Of a DNA stretch of 64,000 nucleotides, positions 1 through 10,429 are shown in pieces. The stretch is taken from positions 4,346,501 through 4,410,500 of the forward strand of contig NZ_OY762934.1 in assembly GCF_963667045.1 (NCBI RefSeq), given 5' to 3'. The position numbers and the translations under genes are program-made. The first letter of the stretch is position 1. Each line of letters starts with the position of its first letter. Source of the stretch: an uncultured Cohaesibacter sp. (GTDB taxonomy: Bacteria > Pseudomonadota > Alphaproteobacteria > Rhizobiales > Cohaesibacteraceae). The notes beneath the pieces were generated by a model. The model was not told the DNA's origin and did not search any database. It was given only the letters and a program-made list of their open reading frames with translations.

Positions 1-677
1 TAATAGTGGCAGGAGCCGCAGTTCTGGCGTTGCGGATTGGTGACCGACCGGGCTGCCTTGCCAAGGTCGGGTGGCATCACCGTCTTGCCGTTGACCGTGA
101 TCGGCTCATAGAGTGGATGTCCGGCTTTGGTCGGATACTTGCTGTAGAGTGCGGTGTCCGCATGGCAGACAAGGCAATCCACCGCTTCCGGCTCGGATGG
201 TGGATCCTTGCGCATGTCTTCCCAGCCATAACCGGCGTGACAGGAAGTGCAGCGCGGCTCATTGGACGCGACGTTGCCGCAGAAGGCGTTGATTACGGTC
301 CGCTTGCCAAGGGTCTGGCCGGTCGCCTCGTTTTTGGTTTCCCATTTCCAGTGCAGGGTATGCTGCACCTGATCTGCCGCTTCGGTGTGGCAGGACAGGC
401 AGGCTTTGGTAACCTCGGGACCAGATTTGAAATCCTGTTGCAGGATCTCGAACTTGGAGTGATCAGCCGTGCCGCCAGCCGGCTTGCCAGAAAGCTGCAA
501 GCTGGCCTTTGCCGCCGGGCTGAGAGGTGAATGGGGCAGGGCGTCGCCCGATGCGGCTGACACTGCGCCAACCGGCAGTAACAGCAGTGACAAGAGAACA
601 AGGGCAGACGCCGCCAGACCAGGTCTCTTGCTGGTCCTGTCGAGTGGCCATCTGCCTTGACATGCAAAGTTCGCCAT
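1..677 (-). CDS. Octaheme c-type cytochrome, tetrathionate reductase family (partial, second paralogue)
   Basis: The gene is read on the minus strand and leaves the window at base 1, so only about the first 225 codons are present. The start at 677 has a GGAGG about 3 bases upstream and gives a signal peptide with a run of Leu/Val ending near VSAAS, so the protein is periplasmic. From there on it aligns residue for residue with the complete octaheme protein at 1706-3412 (DHSKFEILQQDFKSGPEV is shared). Four CXXCH haem motifs are visible (CLSCH, CTSCH, CLVCH, CGSCH), the last at the window edge. It lies downstream of the cytochrome b gene but behind a terminator, so it probably has its own promoter. 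Octaheme proteins of this family can reduce tetrathionate and, in vitro, nitrite and hydroxylamine; the physiological substrate here is unknown. Confidence 0.85.
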   Translation of the reverse strand, partial: MANFACQGRWPLDRTSKRPGLAASALVLLSLLLLPVGAVSAASGDALPHSPLSPAAKASLQLSGKPAGGTADHSKFEILQQDFKSGPEVTKACLSCHTEAADQVQHTLHWKWETKNEATGQTLGKRTVINAFCGNVASNEPRCTSCHAGYGWEDMRKDPPSEPEAVDCLVCHADTALYSKYPTKAGHPLYEPITVNGKTVMPPDLGKAARSVTNPQRQNCGSCHY

Positions 678-920
678 GTGGTCCTCCGAACAAATGCAAA
701 AGGGCGAGAAGATCAATTTTTCCGGCAGAAACTGATCTGTTTGTCATGAAAAGCTGACCCGGCTCCGGACCGAGTCAGCAAGTCTATTAAACGAGACTAT
801 AAAATGCTTATTTTAGATATTCGAATTTAGTTGATGAGGCGTGTTGTCACACGTCGTTCGTCGTAGGCTGCGTCCCACCATTCGAACCAGGCGAAGGATC
901 TGGTCTTGGCATGGGGCAAA

Positions 921-949
921 GAAAAAGGCCGCAACGGGGTTGCGGCCTT
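921..949 (-). terminator. Intrinsic terminator after the cytochrome b gene
   Basis: A 10-bp stem (AAGGCCGCAA / TTGCGGCCTT, 925-949) with a CGGGG loop is followed on the minus strand by a T-run (complement of 921-926). It lies 26 bases past the stop of the cytochrome b gene and separates that operon from the second octaheme gene. The rest of 678-975 is A/T-rich upstream DNA of that gene, with no other gene seen. Confidence 0.8.
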
Positions 950-975
950 GGCTGGTTTGCTCGGTGCTCTTGTTG

Positions 976-1692
976 TTATTTGATGCGGTCCGGCTCGTGG
1001 GTTTCCAGATAGGTAACCTCAGCTTCCGTCAGCTCCATGTCCTCAAAGCCGGTGATCATGGCCTTGGTATAATGGATCAGCGTCTTGCCTGTGGTGACCA
1101 TATAGATATGGCCGATCACGAAGGCGACCATCAGGAAAGCCCCGATGAGGTGCAGCAGCACGATCAGGCTGAAGATGTCGTTGTTGCCCGAGTTGCCTTC
1201 CCAGAAGCTGTAGAACATGTAGGCCAGCCCGGAAAGCCAGAGCAGGGGGCCAACCACAGTCATGATGGAGAAGTAGGCAAAGGACTGCAGCGGGTTCTGC
1301 TTGCGGCTGAGCGTGCGCTTGTAGGGATGAGGCTGACCACGCATCATGCCGACGAGATAATGCATGATGACCTCCCAGAGCCCTGCGTTTGTGGGCACGA
1401 AATGGCGCCATTGCCCGGTGGTGAAGGTCCAGAAGGCCGTGAACAGCCACAGGAAGATCAGCACGAAGGCGGCGATATCGTGGATCATTACCGCCGTGGC
1501 GAACGGGATGAAGCGGATCGTCCCGTGCACCGTGAAGCCGGAGAAGGCCAGAGTGAAGATAAGGATCGCCTGAGACCAGTGCCAGAAGCGTTCATAGCGA
1601 CTGTAGTTCTTGACCTTGCGATGCAAAATCCTGGTCTTGCTGCTTTCTGCCTTGCCAGTGGCAGGGCTTGAGGCAGATGTCATGTTGGTCAT
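976..1692 (-). CDS. Cytochrome b/b6-domain membrane subunit (FdoI-like)
   Basis: A 238-residue integral membrane protein with about four hydrophobic helices and conserved histidines typical of di-haem cytochrome b subunits of formate dehydrogenase, thiosulfate reductase and hydrogenase. The opening motif YSRYERFWHWSQ and the later histidines near HDIAAF, LHLIGAF and IGHIYM fit haem b ligation. It should move electrons between the quinone pool and the periplasmic octaheme protein. The start at 1692 follows a GAGAGGACAG ribosome site; a longer frame beginning at 1734 would overlap the upstream octaheme gene, which ends at 1706. The two genes are only 13 bases apart and form an operon. Orientation of electron flow cannot be read from sequence. 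Confidence 0.85.
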   Translation of the reverse strand: MTNMTSASSPATGKAESSKTRILHRKVKNYSRYERFWHWSQAILIFTLAFSGFTVHGTIRFIPFATAVMIHDIAAFVLIFLWLFTAFWTFTTGQWRHFVPTNAGLWEVIMHYLVGMMRGQPHPYKRTLSRKQNPLQSFAYFSIMTVVGPLLWLSGLAYMFYSFWEGNSGNNDIFSLIVLLHLIGAFLMVAFVIGHIYMVTTGKTLIHYTKAMITGFEDMELTEAEVTYLETHEPDRIK

Positions 1693-1705
1693 GTGTCTGT
1701 CCTCT

Positions 1706-3412
1706 CTAGTGTTGACGCTGTTTGCGGGTGGCAAAGCGGAAGATCGTGTGGATTGCCACGCCCAGTATGGTCAGGATGATCAGGCCATAGCCCAGCCAGT
1801 TGATGAGGGGCATGTCATCCCGTCCGGGAATGTAGACCCCTTCGATGCCTTCGAGGCGACCACCCTTGGTGTGGCATTCATCGCACCGCACGGCCTTGTC
1901 CGACGGGGCCACCATGTGGGTGATGGGCCACCACATGCGGGTTTCGATGAACTCGAATTTGCCCGAATAGTCCTTGCCCATATATTCCTGTCCGGCCTTG
2001 ATGGCATTCGGCCAGTCAAAGCTCTTCCAGAAGGCGTCGGAGTCCTTGCCGAACAGATGCATGTAGACAAGCTTCTTGCTTTCCGCATCAATCGGCTGCT
2101 TGGTGTGCATCAGCTTGAACGGCCAGATGCGGGCGGTTTCGTCTTCTGCGCTGCCGCCGAGGGCATTGAGGATGACCGGTTTGGACGTATCAACCGGATC
2201 GTTGTCGGTGACATAGGTGAACTGCCCGTTGAACCAGCTGTAGGTTGGTTGGACATTCTCTTCATAGATGAAGTCGCCCTTCTTGGAATCGTAGCTTGGA
2301 TGTCCCTTGTCATCCTTGAGCGTGAAGGGCTTGCCATCCTTCAGTTTGCCAGCGGTCGACCAGTCCCAGAGCATCTTGGTGGCAACGCCGCCGCGTGCGA
2401 ATTCCGGAATGTGGCAGGTCTGGCAGGCAACCGTGTCGGTGTGGTTGTTGAGCTTGATGGCTTCCAGCGTCTTGCCCTGATGGGGGGCATCCGTATGGCA
2501 GCTCTCGCAAGAGGCGGTTTCGTTCATCCGGCGCATGGCGAAGGACGGCAGCTTCTTGCCTTCGTCGTCCCGCGCCTGCGGCTTGGCCTCCATGTCATAG
2601 CGCGACCCCGGCCAGACGTGGCCCGACCCGGAATGGCAGGCCGAGCAGGCCATGTTGCCACCGTCGGCAGCCATGTGCACGTCGAGGTCCTTGGAGGGCT
2701 TGTTGAGCGAGCTGTCGATGTCGCCGTGTTTGACGCCATCGCCGCCGCCGCCATAATAATGGCAGGCGCCGCAGTTGTCGCGTTGTGGCAGGCTGACGGA
2801 CTGGGCCGCTTCGATCAGGTTGGAAACCTTGAAGGGCTTGCCGTTGAAGTCCATCGGTTCGGTGATGGGCAACCCGGCCTTGGCCGGGAATTTCTTGTAA
2901 TATTTGGTGTCTGCGTGGCAGACGAGGCAATCAACCGCTTCTGGAGCGGCCGGTGGATCCTTGCGCATGTCCGTCCAGCCGTAACCGGCGTGGCAGGACG
3001 TGCAGCGGGCCTCGTTGGATGCGACGTTGCCGCAGAAGGCGTTGATCACATAGCGCTTGCCGAGCTTCTGGCCGGTTTTCTCGTTGTCATATTCCCATTT
3101 CCAGTGAATGGAATCATGCACCTGAGTGGCCGCTTCGGTATGGCAGGACAGGCAGGCCCTGGTGACCTCCGGTCCGCTCTTGAAATCCTGCTGCAGAATT
3201 TCAAACTTGCTGTGGTCGGCCGTCTTGCCGGGCTTCTTGCCCGTAATCTGCCTTTCAGTGGATGGCTTTTCAGATGTGGTGGTGGGGGAAGCATAGGCTT
3301 TGCTCCATCCAATCACCGGTCCTGATATGGATGTCAGTGCAGTTAGCAGGACAGCTACAGACGCAAGTCTGAAGGCCTGTCCCAAGCCCCTAAAGGCTGC
3401 ATGGTCCGTCAT
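1706..3412 (-). CDS. Tetrathionate reductase family octaheme c-type cytochrome
   Basis: A 568-residue periplasmic multihaem protein. It has an N-terminal signal segment (LASVAVLLTALTSIS), exactly eight CXXCH motifs (CLSCH, CTSCH, CLVCH, CGACH, CSACH, CESCH, CQTCH, CDECH) and a C-terminal membrane anchor near residues 540-560 (WLGYGLIILTILGVAIHTIF) followed by a basic tail. Eight haems plus the anchor match the OTR family known from Shewanella. The cytochrome b gene follows after 13 bases, so the pair can form a quinol-linked membrane complex. The substrate is not determined: tetrathionate, nitrite and hydroxylamine are known in vitro for the family. A second homologue starts at 677, so the locus carries a duplicated octaheme gene. 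Confidence 0.92.
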   Translation of the reverse strand: MTDHAAFRGLGQAFRLASVAVLLTALTSISGPVIGWSKAYASPTTTSEKPSTERQITGKKPGKTADHSKFEILQQDFKSGPEVTRACLSCHTEAATQVHDSIHWKWEYDNEKTGQKLGKRYVINAFCGNVASNEARCTSCHAGYGWTDMRKDPPAAPEAVDCLVCHADTKYYKKFPAKAGLPITEPMDFNGKPFKVSNLIEAAQSVSLPQRDNCGACHYYGGGGDGVKHGDIDSSLNKPSKDLDVHMAADGGNMACSACHSGSGHVWPGSRYDMEAKPQARDDEGKKLPSFAMRRMNETASCESCHTDAPHQGKTLEAIKLNNHTDTVACQTCHIPEFARGGVATKMLWDWSTAGKLKDGKPFTLKDDKGHPSYDSKKGDFIYEENVQPTYSWFNGQFTYVTDNDPVDTSKPVILNALGGSAEDETARIWPFKLMHTKQPIDAESKKLVYMHLFGKDSDAFWKSFDWPNAIKAGQEYMGKDYSGKFEFIETRMWWPITHMVAPSDKAVRCDECHTKGGRLEGIEGVYIPGRDDMPLINWLGYGLIILTILGVAIHTIFRFATRKQRQH

Positions 3413-5122
<1,710 letters not shown>

Positions 5123-5172
5123 GATCGGCACGGACATTCCTGTCCCTTTTCTGGGCGGGGCGAAGAATGAAG

Positions 5173-5203
5173 AAAGGGACGCCATTGGCGTCCCTTTCCT
5201 TTT
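5173..5203 (+). terminator. Intrinsic terminator after aatA
   Basis: An 11-bp perfect stem (AAAGGGACGCC / GGCGTCCCTTT, 5173-5197) with an ATT loop is followed by CCTTTT. It starts 50 bases past the aminotransferase stop. Confidence 0.85.
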
Positions 5204-5257
5204 GGCAGATGTCTTTCGAAGCGTGGCGGCAATTGCCCTTTTACTTCAATTAGATAA

Positions 5258-5365
5258 TTCGTCTTATAGACGAAAGGCTGTTGTTAGACGAAGGGTTGTC
5301 ACCAAACCGTCAAATTGCGGTGAGTCCCTTCTGCAATCGCTGAATTCTTTGCGTTTGATCAAACG
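5258..5365. promoter_or_regulatory. Palindromic motifs upstream of the EF-G-like gene
   Basis: TTCGTC-TTATA-GACGAA (5258-5274) is a 6-bp inverted repeat, and a further TTAGACGAA occurs at about 5285-5293. CGTTTGATCAAACG (5352-5365) is a perfect 14-bp palindrome, and a related GTTAATCAAAC lies near 5427. These sit 190-290 bases before the start of the EF-G-like gene and look like binding sites of dimeric regulators. No known regulator consensus is matched exactly; an FNR box would need a 4-base spacer that is absent. Confidence 0.4.
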
Positions 5366-5465
5366 GAGTGACCAAATCTCCGCTAAGCTGATGGGGTACT
5401 GTCCGCGCTTTTGACAGTTTGGCGCGTTAATCAAACAGGAGGGGTGCAGTCAAACTTGCAATCTA

Positions 5466-5513
5466 CACCAGCCTGATATGCCGATCCTTGTGGAACAGCA
5501 TATCAGGCTGGTG
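5466..5513 (+). repeat. 15-bp perfect inverted repeat in the EF-G-like leader
   Basis: CACCAGCCTGATATG (5466-5480) is repeated in perfect inverted form at 5499-5513 with an 18-base loop. It ends 37 bases before the ATG at 5551 and 25 bases before the GGAGG. As RNA it would make a strong hairpin in the 5' leader. No T-run follows, so it is not a simple terminator; a regulatory leader structure or an operator pair is possible. Confidence 0.6.
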
Positions 5514-5550
5514 CCGGACATCATGCAGAAACAGAACAGGAGGATTTGCC

Positions 5551-7608
5551 ATGGGACAAGAAGGCAGAAGAGTCGAGGGTCCACGTTGCGTAGCCATCGT
5601 CGGACCCTTTGGTAGCGGTAAGACAACTCTCCTTGAAGCCTTGTTGGCGCGAACCGGTGCAATCAACAAGTTTGGATCAGTCGACAGCGGAGGGTCTGTC
5701 GGCGATGCGTCCGAAGAGGCCCGCGCCCACCACATGTCTGTGGAAGCCAATATTGCCGAAACGGAGTTTCTGGGAGATCCCTATTTCTTCATTGATTGCC
5801 CCGGCTCGGTCGAATTTCAGTTTGAAAGCCTTCCTGCTCTCTCCGCTGTTGATCTGGCGATTGTTGTCTGCGAACCGGACGAGAAGAAAATTCCTGCCTT
5901 GCAGGTCATTCTCAAACAGCTTGAAGAGCGCAATATTCCCCGCATTCTCTTTATCAACAAAATGGACAAATGCACGACGCGTGTGCGCTCCATCGTGGAA
6001 GCCCTGCAGCATGCGTCGAACACACCGCTGCTTCTGCGGCAGATCCCCATCTGGAAAGGCGAGCAGGCCATCGGCTACATCGACCTGGCTCTGGAACGTG
6101 CGTTTCTTTACAACGAGCATGCGCCCAGCGAACTGGTGGATATGAGCACTGATGATCAGGAACGGGAATGGGAAGCACGCTATTCCATGTTGGAAACCCT
6201 GTCCGATCATGACGACAAGCTGATGGAAATGCTGTTGGAGGACATGGAACCCTCCAAGGAGCAGATCTTTACCGATCTGGTGGATGAGATGCGCACCGGT
6301 CAGGTGATGCCGGTGCTGATCGGCGCTGCCGAGCAGGAAAACGGCGTCATGCGTCTGCTCAAGGTGCTGCGCCACGAAGGTCTCGGCGTCACCTACACCG
6401 CCGAGCGTCTTGGCTGCCCGGACCTGCCCAACGGCGAGCCGGTGCTTCAGGTCATGAAGAGCATTCACACCTCGCACGGTGGCAAACTGTCCATCTCGCG
6501 TGTTCTCAAAGGCTCGGTCAAGGACGGTGATATCTTCTATGGTCCGCAGGGGGAAGAAATCGGGCGGGCTTCCGGTCTGTTCCATGTGCAGGGTCAAAAG
6601 ACGGTCAAGGACAATGCCGCCAATGTTGGTGACGTGATTGCCCTTGGCAAGCTCGACAACGCCCACACGGGCATGACGCTGACAACGGCCAAGGAAGGGA
6701 TCGATGCTCTGGATGCCTTTGATGCACCACCGCCGGTCTTCGCCATTGCCGTCAAGCCGAAGGAACATCGGGACGAAGTCAAACTGCACGCCACCTTGCA
6801 GAAGTTGTATGAAGAAGACCCATCGCTGATGGTCGAGCAAAATCAGGACAGCAGCGAGACCATTCTGCGCGGGCAGGGCGAGATGCACCTGCGTGTTGCC
6901 GTTGAAAGGCTGGTTGGCAAATATTCGATCAACATCGACAGCCATGCGCCGGCAGTTCCCTACAAGGAGACCATCCGCAAGGGGATTTCGGTTCGCGGCC
7001 GGCACAAGAAACAGTCCGGCGGCCACGGTCAGTTCGGCGATGTCGTCATCGATATCAAGCCTCTGGACCGCGGTGAAGGCTTCCAGTTCAGCGAAAGCAT
7101 CACCGGGGGCGTCGTGCCGAGGCAGTATTTCAGCTCGGTTGAGAATGGCGTCAAGGATGCGCTTGGCAAGGGGCCGCTGGGGTTCGAGGTTGTCGATCTG
7201 GCGGTCAACCTGAGCGATGGCTCCTTTCACACGGTGGACAGCTCTGATCAGGCCTTCCGTTCGGCTGGCACACTGGCCATGCGGGAAGGGTTGCCGCAGT
7301 GCGGCCCGGTCCTGCTGGAGCCGATCATGAATGTGAAGATCGCCGTGCCGAATGACGTGACGGCCAAGGTCAACACCATTGTTGCCGGACGCCGGGGGCA
7401 GTTGATGGGCTATGACGCCCGGCCGGGATGGGAAGGCTGGGATGTGGTTGAAAGCCTGATGCCGCAATCGGAGATCGGGGATCTTATCATCGAACTGCGG
7501 TCCATTTCGGCTGGTGTGGCATCCTTCGTGGCGACCTTCGACCATATGCAGGAACTGACCGGCCGTCAGGCCGATCTTGTGCTTGAAGGAGCCAAGGCTG
7601 CCGAATAG
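5551..7608 (+). CDS. Elongation factor G-like translational GTPase
   Basis: A 685-residue protein with the EF-G domain order: GTPase domain, domain II (about 300-380), then domains III-V. Visible GTPase motifs are the P-loop GPFGSGKT (18-25), DCPGS (82-86) and NKMD (136-139). In canonical EF-G the third motif is DTPGH and its His is needed for GTP hydrolysis; here it is Ser86. The switch I RGITI motif is also replaced (HHMSVEAN). These changes are typical of a separate EF-G-like family, so this is not the housekeeping fusA. The start at 5551 has a GGAGG nearby; an upstream frame from 5488 runs through the leader hairpin and is less likely. The gene stands alone and its cellular role is unknown. 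Confidence 0.85.
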   Translation: MGQEGRRVEGPRCVAIVGPFGSGKTTLLEALLARTGAINKFGSVDSGGSVGDASEEARAHHMSVEANIAETEFLGDPYFFIDCPGSVEFQFESLPALSAVDLAIVVCEPDEKKIPALQVILKQLEERNIPRILFINKMDKCTTRVRSIVEALQHASNTPLLLRQIPIWKGEQAIGYIDLALERAFLYNEHAPSELVDMSTDDQEREWEARYSMLETLSDHDDKLMEMLLEDMEPSKEQIFTDLVDEMRTGQVMPVLIGAAEQENGVMRLLKVLRHEGLGVTYTAERLGCPDLPNGEPVLQVMKSIHTSHGGKLSISRVLKGSVKDGDIFYGPQGEEIGRASGLFHVQGQKTVKDNAANVGDVIALGKLDNAHTGMTLTTAKEGIDALDAFDAPPPVFAIAVKPKEHRDEVKLHATLQKLYEEDPSLMVEQNQDSSETILRGQGEMHLRVAVERLVGKYSINIDSHAPAVPYKETIRKGISVRGRHKKQSGGHGQFGDVVIDIKPLDRGEGFQFSESITGGVVPRQYFSSVENGVKDALGKGPLGFEVVDLAVNLSDGSFHTVDSSDQAFRSAGTLAMREGLPQCGPVLLEPIMNVKIAVPNDVTAKVNTIVAGRRGQLMGYDARPGWEGWDVVESLMPQSEIGDLIIELRSISAGVASFVATFDHMQELTGRQADLVLEGAKAAE

Positions 7609-7634
7609 CGCAGTGGAAAGAGGTTGTATCAAGA

Positions 7635-7663
7635 GAAAAGCGGGGTTTCGGCTCCGCTTTTCG
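7635..7663 (+). terminator. Intrinsic terminator after the EF-G-like gene
   Basis: GAAAAGCGG (7635-7643) pairs with CCGCTTTTC (7654-7662) around a GGTTTCGGCT loop. It begins 27 bases after the stop, with the T-run inside the distal arm. Confidence 0.65.
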
Positions 7664-7930
7664 CGTTATGCGGGGGACAATCCGACCCTTTTGGGGATCA
7701 TCTCTATGGGGCGCGGAGTGCTGGGTTCCGATGCGTGACAGAGATGGCGATTTTGTCAATTCTCAGTTGCCTTTTTCTGTAGCAGGATCGATAGTGGGCC
7801 AGCTTCTCTCCCAGCTTTCTATTCCTGCCCAGAGATGCAAGGGGGCCTCTTGTTGGGCATGGCTGGGATGACCACCAATAGGGCTGGCAGCTTCACATAT
7901 GCATTTTCAGCATCAGATATCAGGATTCTC

Positions 7931-8251
7931 ATGACGCACGGGTTTCTCATAACATTCTTTACCCAGCGCAGCCGCGAACATGACGACCGGCCATTGGCTC
8001 GCTGGATCATCGATCAGGCCATGACGCTCGGTATTCGTGGCGCGACCCTTTCCACGGCTCAGGAAGGCTTTGGCCATGATGGGCGCTATCATTCCAACGG
8101 CTATTTTGATATGCAGGATCCACCGCAGAAACTGGCCATGGCCGTAACAGCTGATGAATACGGACAGTTGATGGCGGTTCTGAAAGCCAACAATCTCAAG
8201 GTCTTTCATACCAAGGCCGAAATCGAATTCGGCTTTTCGGCGGAAGACTGA
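7931..8251 (+). CDS. DUF190 family protein
   Basis: A 106-residue soluble protein of the DUF190 family, a ferredoxin-like alpha/beta fold related to PII-like signalling proteins and often encoded near CrcB fluoride channels. No crcB gene or fluoride riboswitch is seen here. The start at 7931 (MTHGFLITFFTQ) is chosen because it matches the family length and has AGGA 6 bases upstream; longer in-frame extensions back to 7835 would add about 30 unrelated residues. It probably acts as a small regulatory or metabolite-binding protein, which is inferred from the fold only. The DUF554 membrane protein lies 253 bases downstream on the same strand. Confidence 0.75.
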   Translation: MTHGFLITFFTQRSREHDDRPLARWIIDQAMTLGIRGATLSTAQEGFGHDGRYHSNGYFDMQDPPQKLAMAVTADEYGQLMAVLKANNLKVFHTKAEIEFGFSAED

Positions 8252-8504
8252 TGACGCTGGTCTGACGCCGACTAACGGGCGTTGAAAACTGGCGGGGCTG
8301 GCCATTGCGCCGCTTTGGCAGGATGCTGGCGTGAAGGCCTTGGCAAACCGTATTGGCGAACACTTTGGGGATACTCTGAACCAGCACCATGCACGAGCCT
8401 TGGGGGAGGACAGCGGTTCGGTCGTGGCAGGGCGTCTCATAATCGAAAAAACGGCGATGACACGCCATAAACAGTGGCAGGCATAAGCCATAACAGGAAT
8501 AACT

Positions 8505-9218
8505 ATGATTGGTCCTCTCATCAACGGCGCTGCCATTGTGGTCGGCAGCGTGGCAGGAGCCTTCGTTGGCTCCAAAATCAGCGATAATGTGAAACAGAAC
8601 ATGCCGATGGTGTTCGGCATTGCCTCCATGGGGCTTGGAGTCGCCATGGCCAGCAAGGTCGTGGCGCTTGCGCCGGTGGTCTTGGCGCTGATTGTCGGCT
8701 CTCTGCTCGGTGAAATCGTCGAGCTGGAAAATGCCATTCACAAGATGTCATCGAAAACGAAGACCATGCTCTCCAGACTGACCCCTTCGGACGGGGCCAT
8801 AGCTCCCGACGAGTTTATCGGCCGCTTCGTTGCACTGCTGGTTCTGTTCAGCATGAGTGCGACGGGGATCTACGGCGCGATGGTGGAAGGCATGACCGGC
8901 GATACCACGTTGTTGATCGTCAAGGCTATTCTTGACCTGTTCACGGCCATGATCTTTGCCGCCACGATGGGCTATATCATTGCGGTTCTGGCTATTCCGC
9001 AGTTGGTCATCCAGGGCCTGTTCTTCTTTGCGGCGGTGCTGATCATTCCGCTGACGACGCCTGCCATGCTGGCCGACTTTTCTGCCTGTGGTGGCTGCAT
9101 CATGCTGGCGGTTGGCATGCGCATTTGCGGTATCAAGCAGTTTCCTGTGGCCAACATGATGCCGGCTCTCTGGATCGTGATGCCGATCTCGTGGGGCTGG
9201 TCGGTGCTGTTTGCGTGA
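8505..9218 (+). CDS. DUF554 family membrane protein (YqgA-like)
   Basis: A 237-residue inner-membrane protein with about six to seven hydrophobic helices and many Gly/Ala residues. It matches the DUF554 family (YqgA/YdfK) from its opening GPLINGAAIVVGSVAGA to the CGGCIMLAVGMRICGIKQF segment and the C-terminal MPISWGWSVL. The family is thought to be a transporter, but no substrate is established. The start at 8505 has AGGA 8 bases upstream. No terminator is visible before the next gene, which begins 153 bases downstream. Confidence 0.85.
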   Translation: MIGPLINGAAIVVGSVAGAFVGSKISDNVKQNMPMVFGIASMGLGVAMASKVVALAPVVLALIVGSLLGEIVELENAIHKMSSKTKTMLSRLTPSDGAIAPDEFIGRFVALLVLFSMSATGIYGAMVEGMTGDTTLLIVKAILDLFTAMIFAATMGYIIAVLAIPQLVIQGLFFFAAVLIIPLTTPAMLADFSACGGCIMLAVGMRICGIKQFPVANMMPALWIVMPISWGWSVLFA

Positions 9219-9371
9219 CCACGCCTGTTGGCCATCTGGTATCAGCATTCGCTCCCGCGCTCGCTTGTGCTCTCGTCTGGACACATGATGTTGAATTGCA
9301 TGTGTCGCCGTCTCTCGCTAGGCTTTTTGCCAAGGAACTGTGGCATCGAGCAACAAGTGTGAGGGAGTGGC

Positions 9372-10400
9372 ATGTTTATCAAGCGACAAAAGTCCTGGGC
9401 CATAAGGGAAAACCTTGTGACCGACGAACAGCATTATCTCAATCGGCGCAAGTTCCTCGGCGGATCGTCCCTGCTGATCGGTGGGGCTGCGCTCGGGCTC
9501 GCGGGCTGTGACAATGGCCTTGAGAGCAAGGGCGGCGGGCGATCGGGCAGGGATCCCATCAGCCAGACCACCGGCACGTCCGACTTCAAGGACCCGACGA
9601 TGGATCTTTATCCGGCCAGGCTGAATGACAGCTATCGGGTCGAACGCGCCATCACGTCTGAAGACTACACGGGTCGCTTCAACAATTTCTATGAATTCGG
9701 CTCGCACAAACAGATCGCAGAGGCGGCCCAGCGGATCGAGACGCGCCCCTGGACGGTGACCATCGATGGCATGGTCGAGAAGGAGCAGGTGATTGACATC
9801 GACAAGCTCATCCGCTCCATGACGCTGGAAGAACGCATCTATCGGCATCGCTGCGTCGAGGCCTGGGCAATGACCGTACCCTGGACCGGCTTTGCCATGG
9901 CTGAGCTTGTTCGCCTTGCCAAGCCGCTGTCCGGTGCCAAATACATCCGGATGGAGACATTCAAGAATGCGGACTGGGCGAGCGGGCAGAAGCAGAGCTG
10001 GTATCCGTGGCCCTATGCGGAAGGGCTGACAATCGAGGAAGCGACCAACGAGCTGGCCTTTCTGGTGACCGGTGTCTATGGCAAGCCTGCAGCCAAGCAG
10101 TTTGGCGCGCCGCTGCGTCTGGCATTGCCTTGGAAATACGGTTTCAAGTCGATCAAGTCCATCGTCCGTTTCAGCTTTACGGATGAACGACCAGTCAGTT
10201 TCTGGGAGCAGCTTGCTGCCGAGGAATACGGCTTCTGGGCAAATGTCAATCCGGAGGTGCCACATCCGCGCTGGAGTCAGGCTACAGAGCAGCTGTTGGG
10301 CACAAAAGAGACCGTTCCGACGCGCATCTTCAATGGTTATGGCGAGCAGGTTGCCCACCTCTACAAGGATCTGGGCGCTAAAGAGATTCTCTACCGCTAG
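9372..10400 (+). CDS. msrP: Protein-methionine-sulfoxide reductase catalytic subunit MsrP
   Basis: A 342-residue periplasmic molybdopterin enzyme (YedY/MsrP) that reduces methionine sulfoxide in proteins. A twin-arginine signal is visible (NRRKFLGG at residues 24-31, then a hydrophobic stretch ending AGC), so it is exported folded with its cofactor. The molybdenum-ligating cysteine is Cys161 in HRCVEAW, and the SUOX-fold motifs PLRLALPWKYGFKSIKSI follow. The start at 9372 has GAGGGAG upstream. MsrP normally takes electrons from the haem membrane partner MsrQ, usually encoded next to it; no msrQ is present on either side. A terminator follows after 29 bases, so the gene is monocistronic. Confidence 0.93.
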   Translation: MFIKRQKSWAIRENLVTDEQHYLNRRKFLGGSSLLIGGAALGLAGCDNGLESKGGGRSGRDPISQTTGTSDFKDPTMDLYPARLNDSYRVERAITSEDYTGRFNNFYEFGSHKQIAEAAQRIETRPWTVTIDGMVEKEQVIDIDKLIRSMTLEERIYRHRCVEAWAMTVPWTGFAMAELVRLAKPLSGAKYIRMETFKNADWASGQKQSWYPWPYAEGLTIEEATNELAFLVTGVYGKPAAKQFGAPLRLALPWKYGFKSIKSIVRFSFTDERPVSFWEQLAAEEYGFWANVNPEVPHPRWSQATEQLLGTKETVPTRIFNGYGEQVAHLYKDLGAKEILYR

Positions 10401-10429
10401 GGATAGGTCTTCAGATCGGACCATGCATG

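Noticed and set aside
1610-3325. A long open frame on the plus strand opposite the octaheme cytochrome gene
   Set aside because: It is antisense to a protein with eight CXXCH motifs and has no family features; its length reflects high-GC codon bias.
5352-5365. TTTGATCAAA palindrome as an FNR box
   Set aside because: The FNR consensus needs TTGAT-N4-ATCAA; here the halves abut with no spacer, so it is listed only as an unassigned palindrome.
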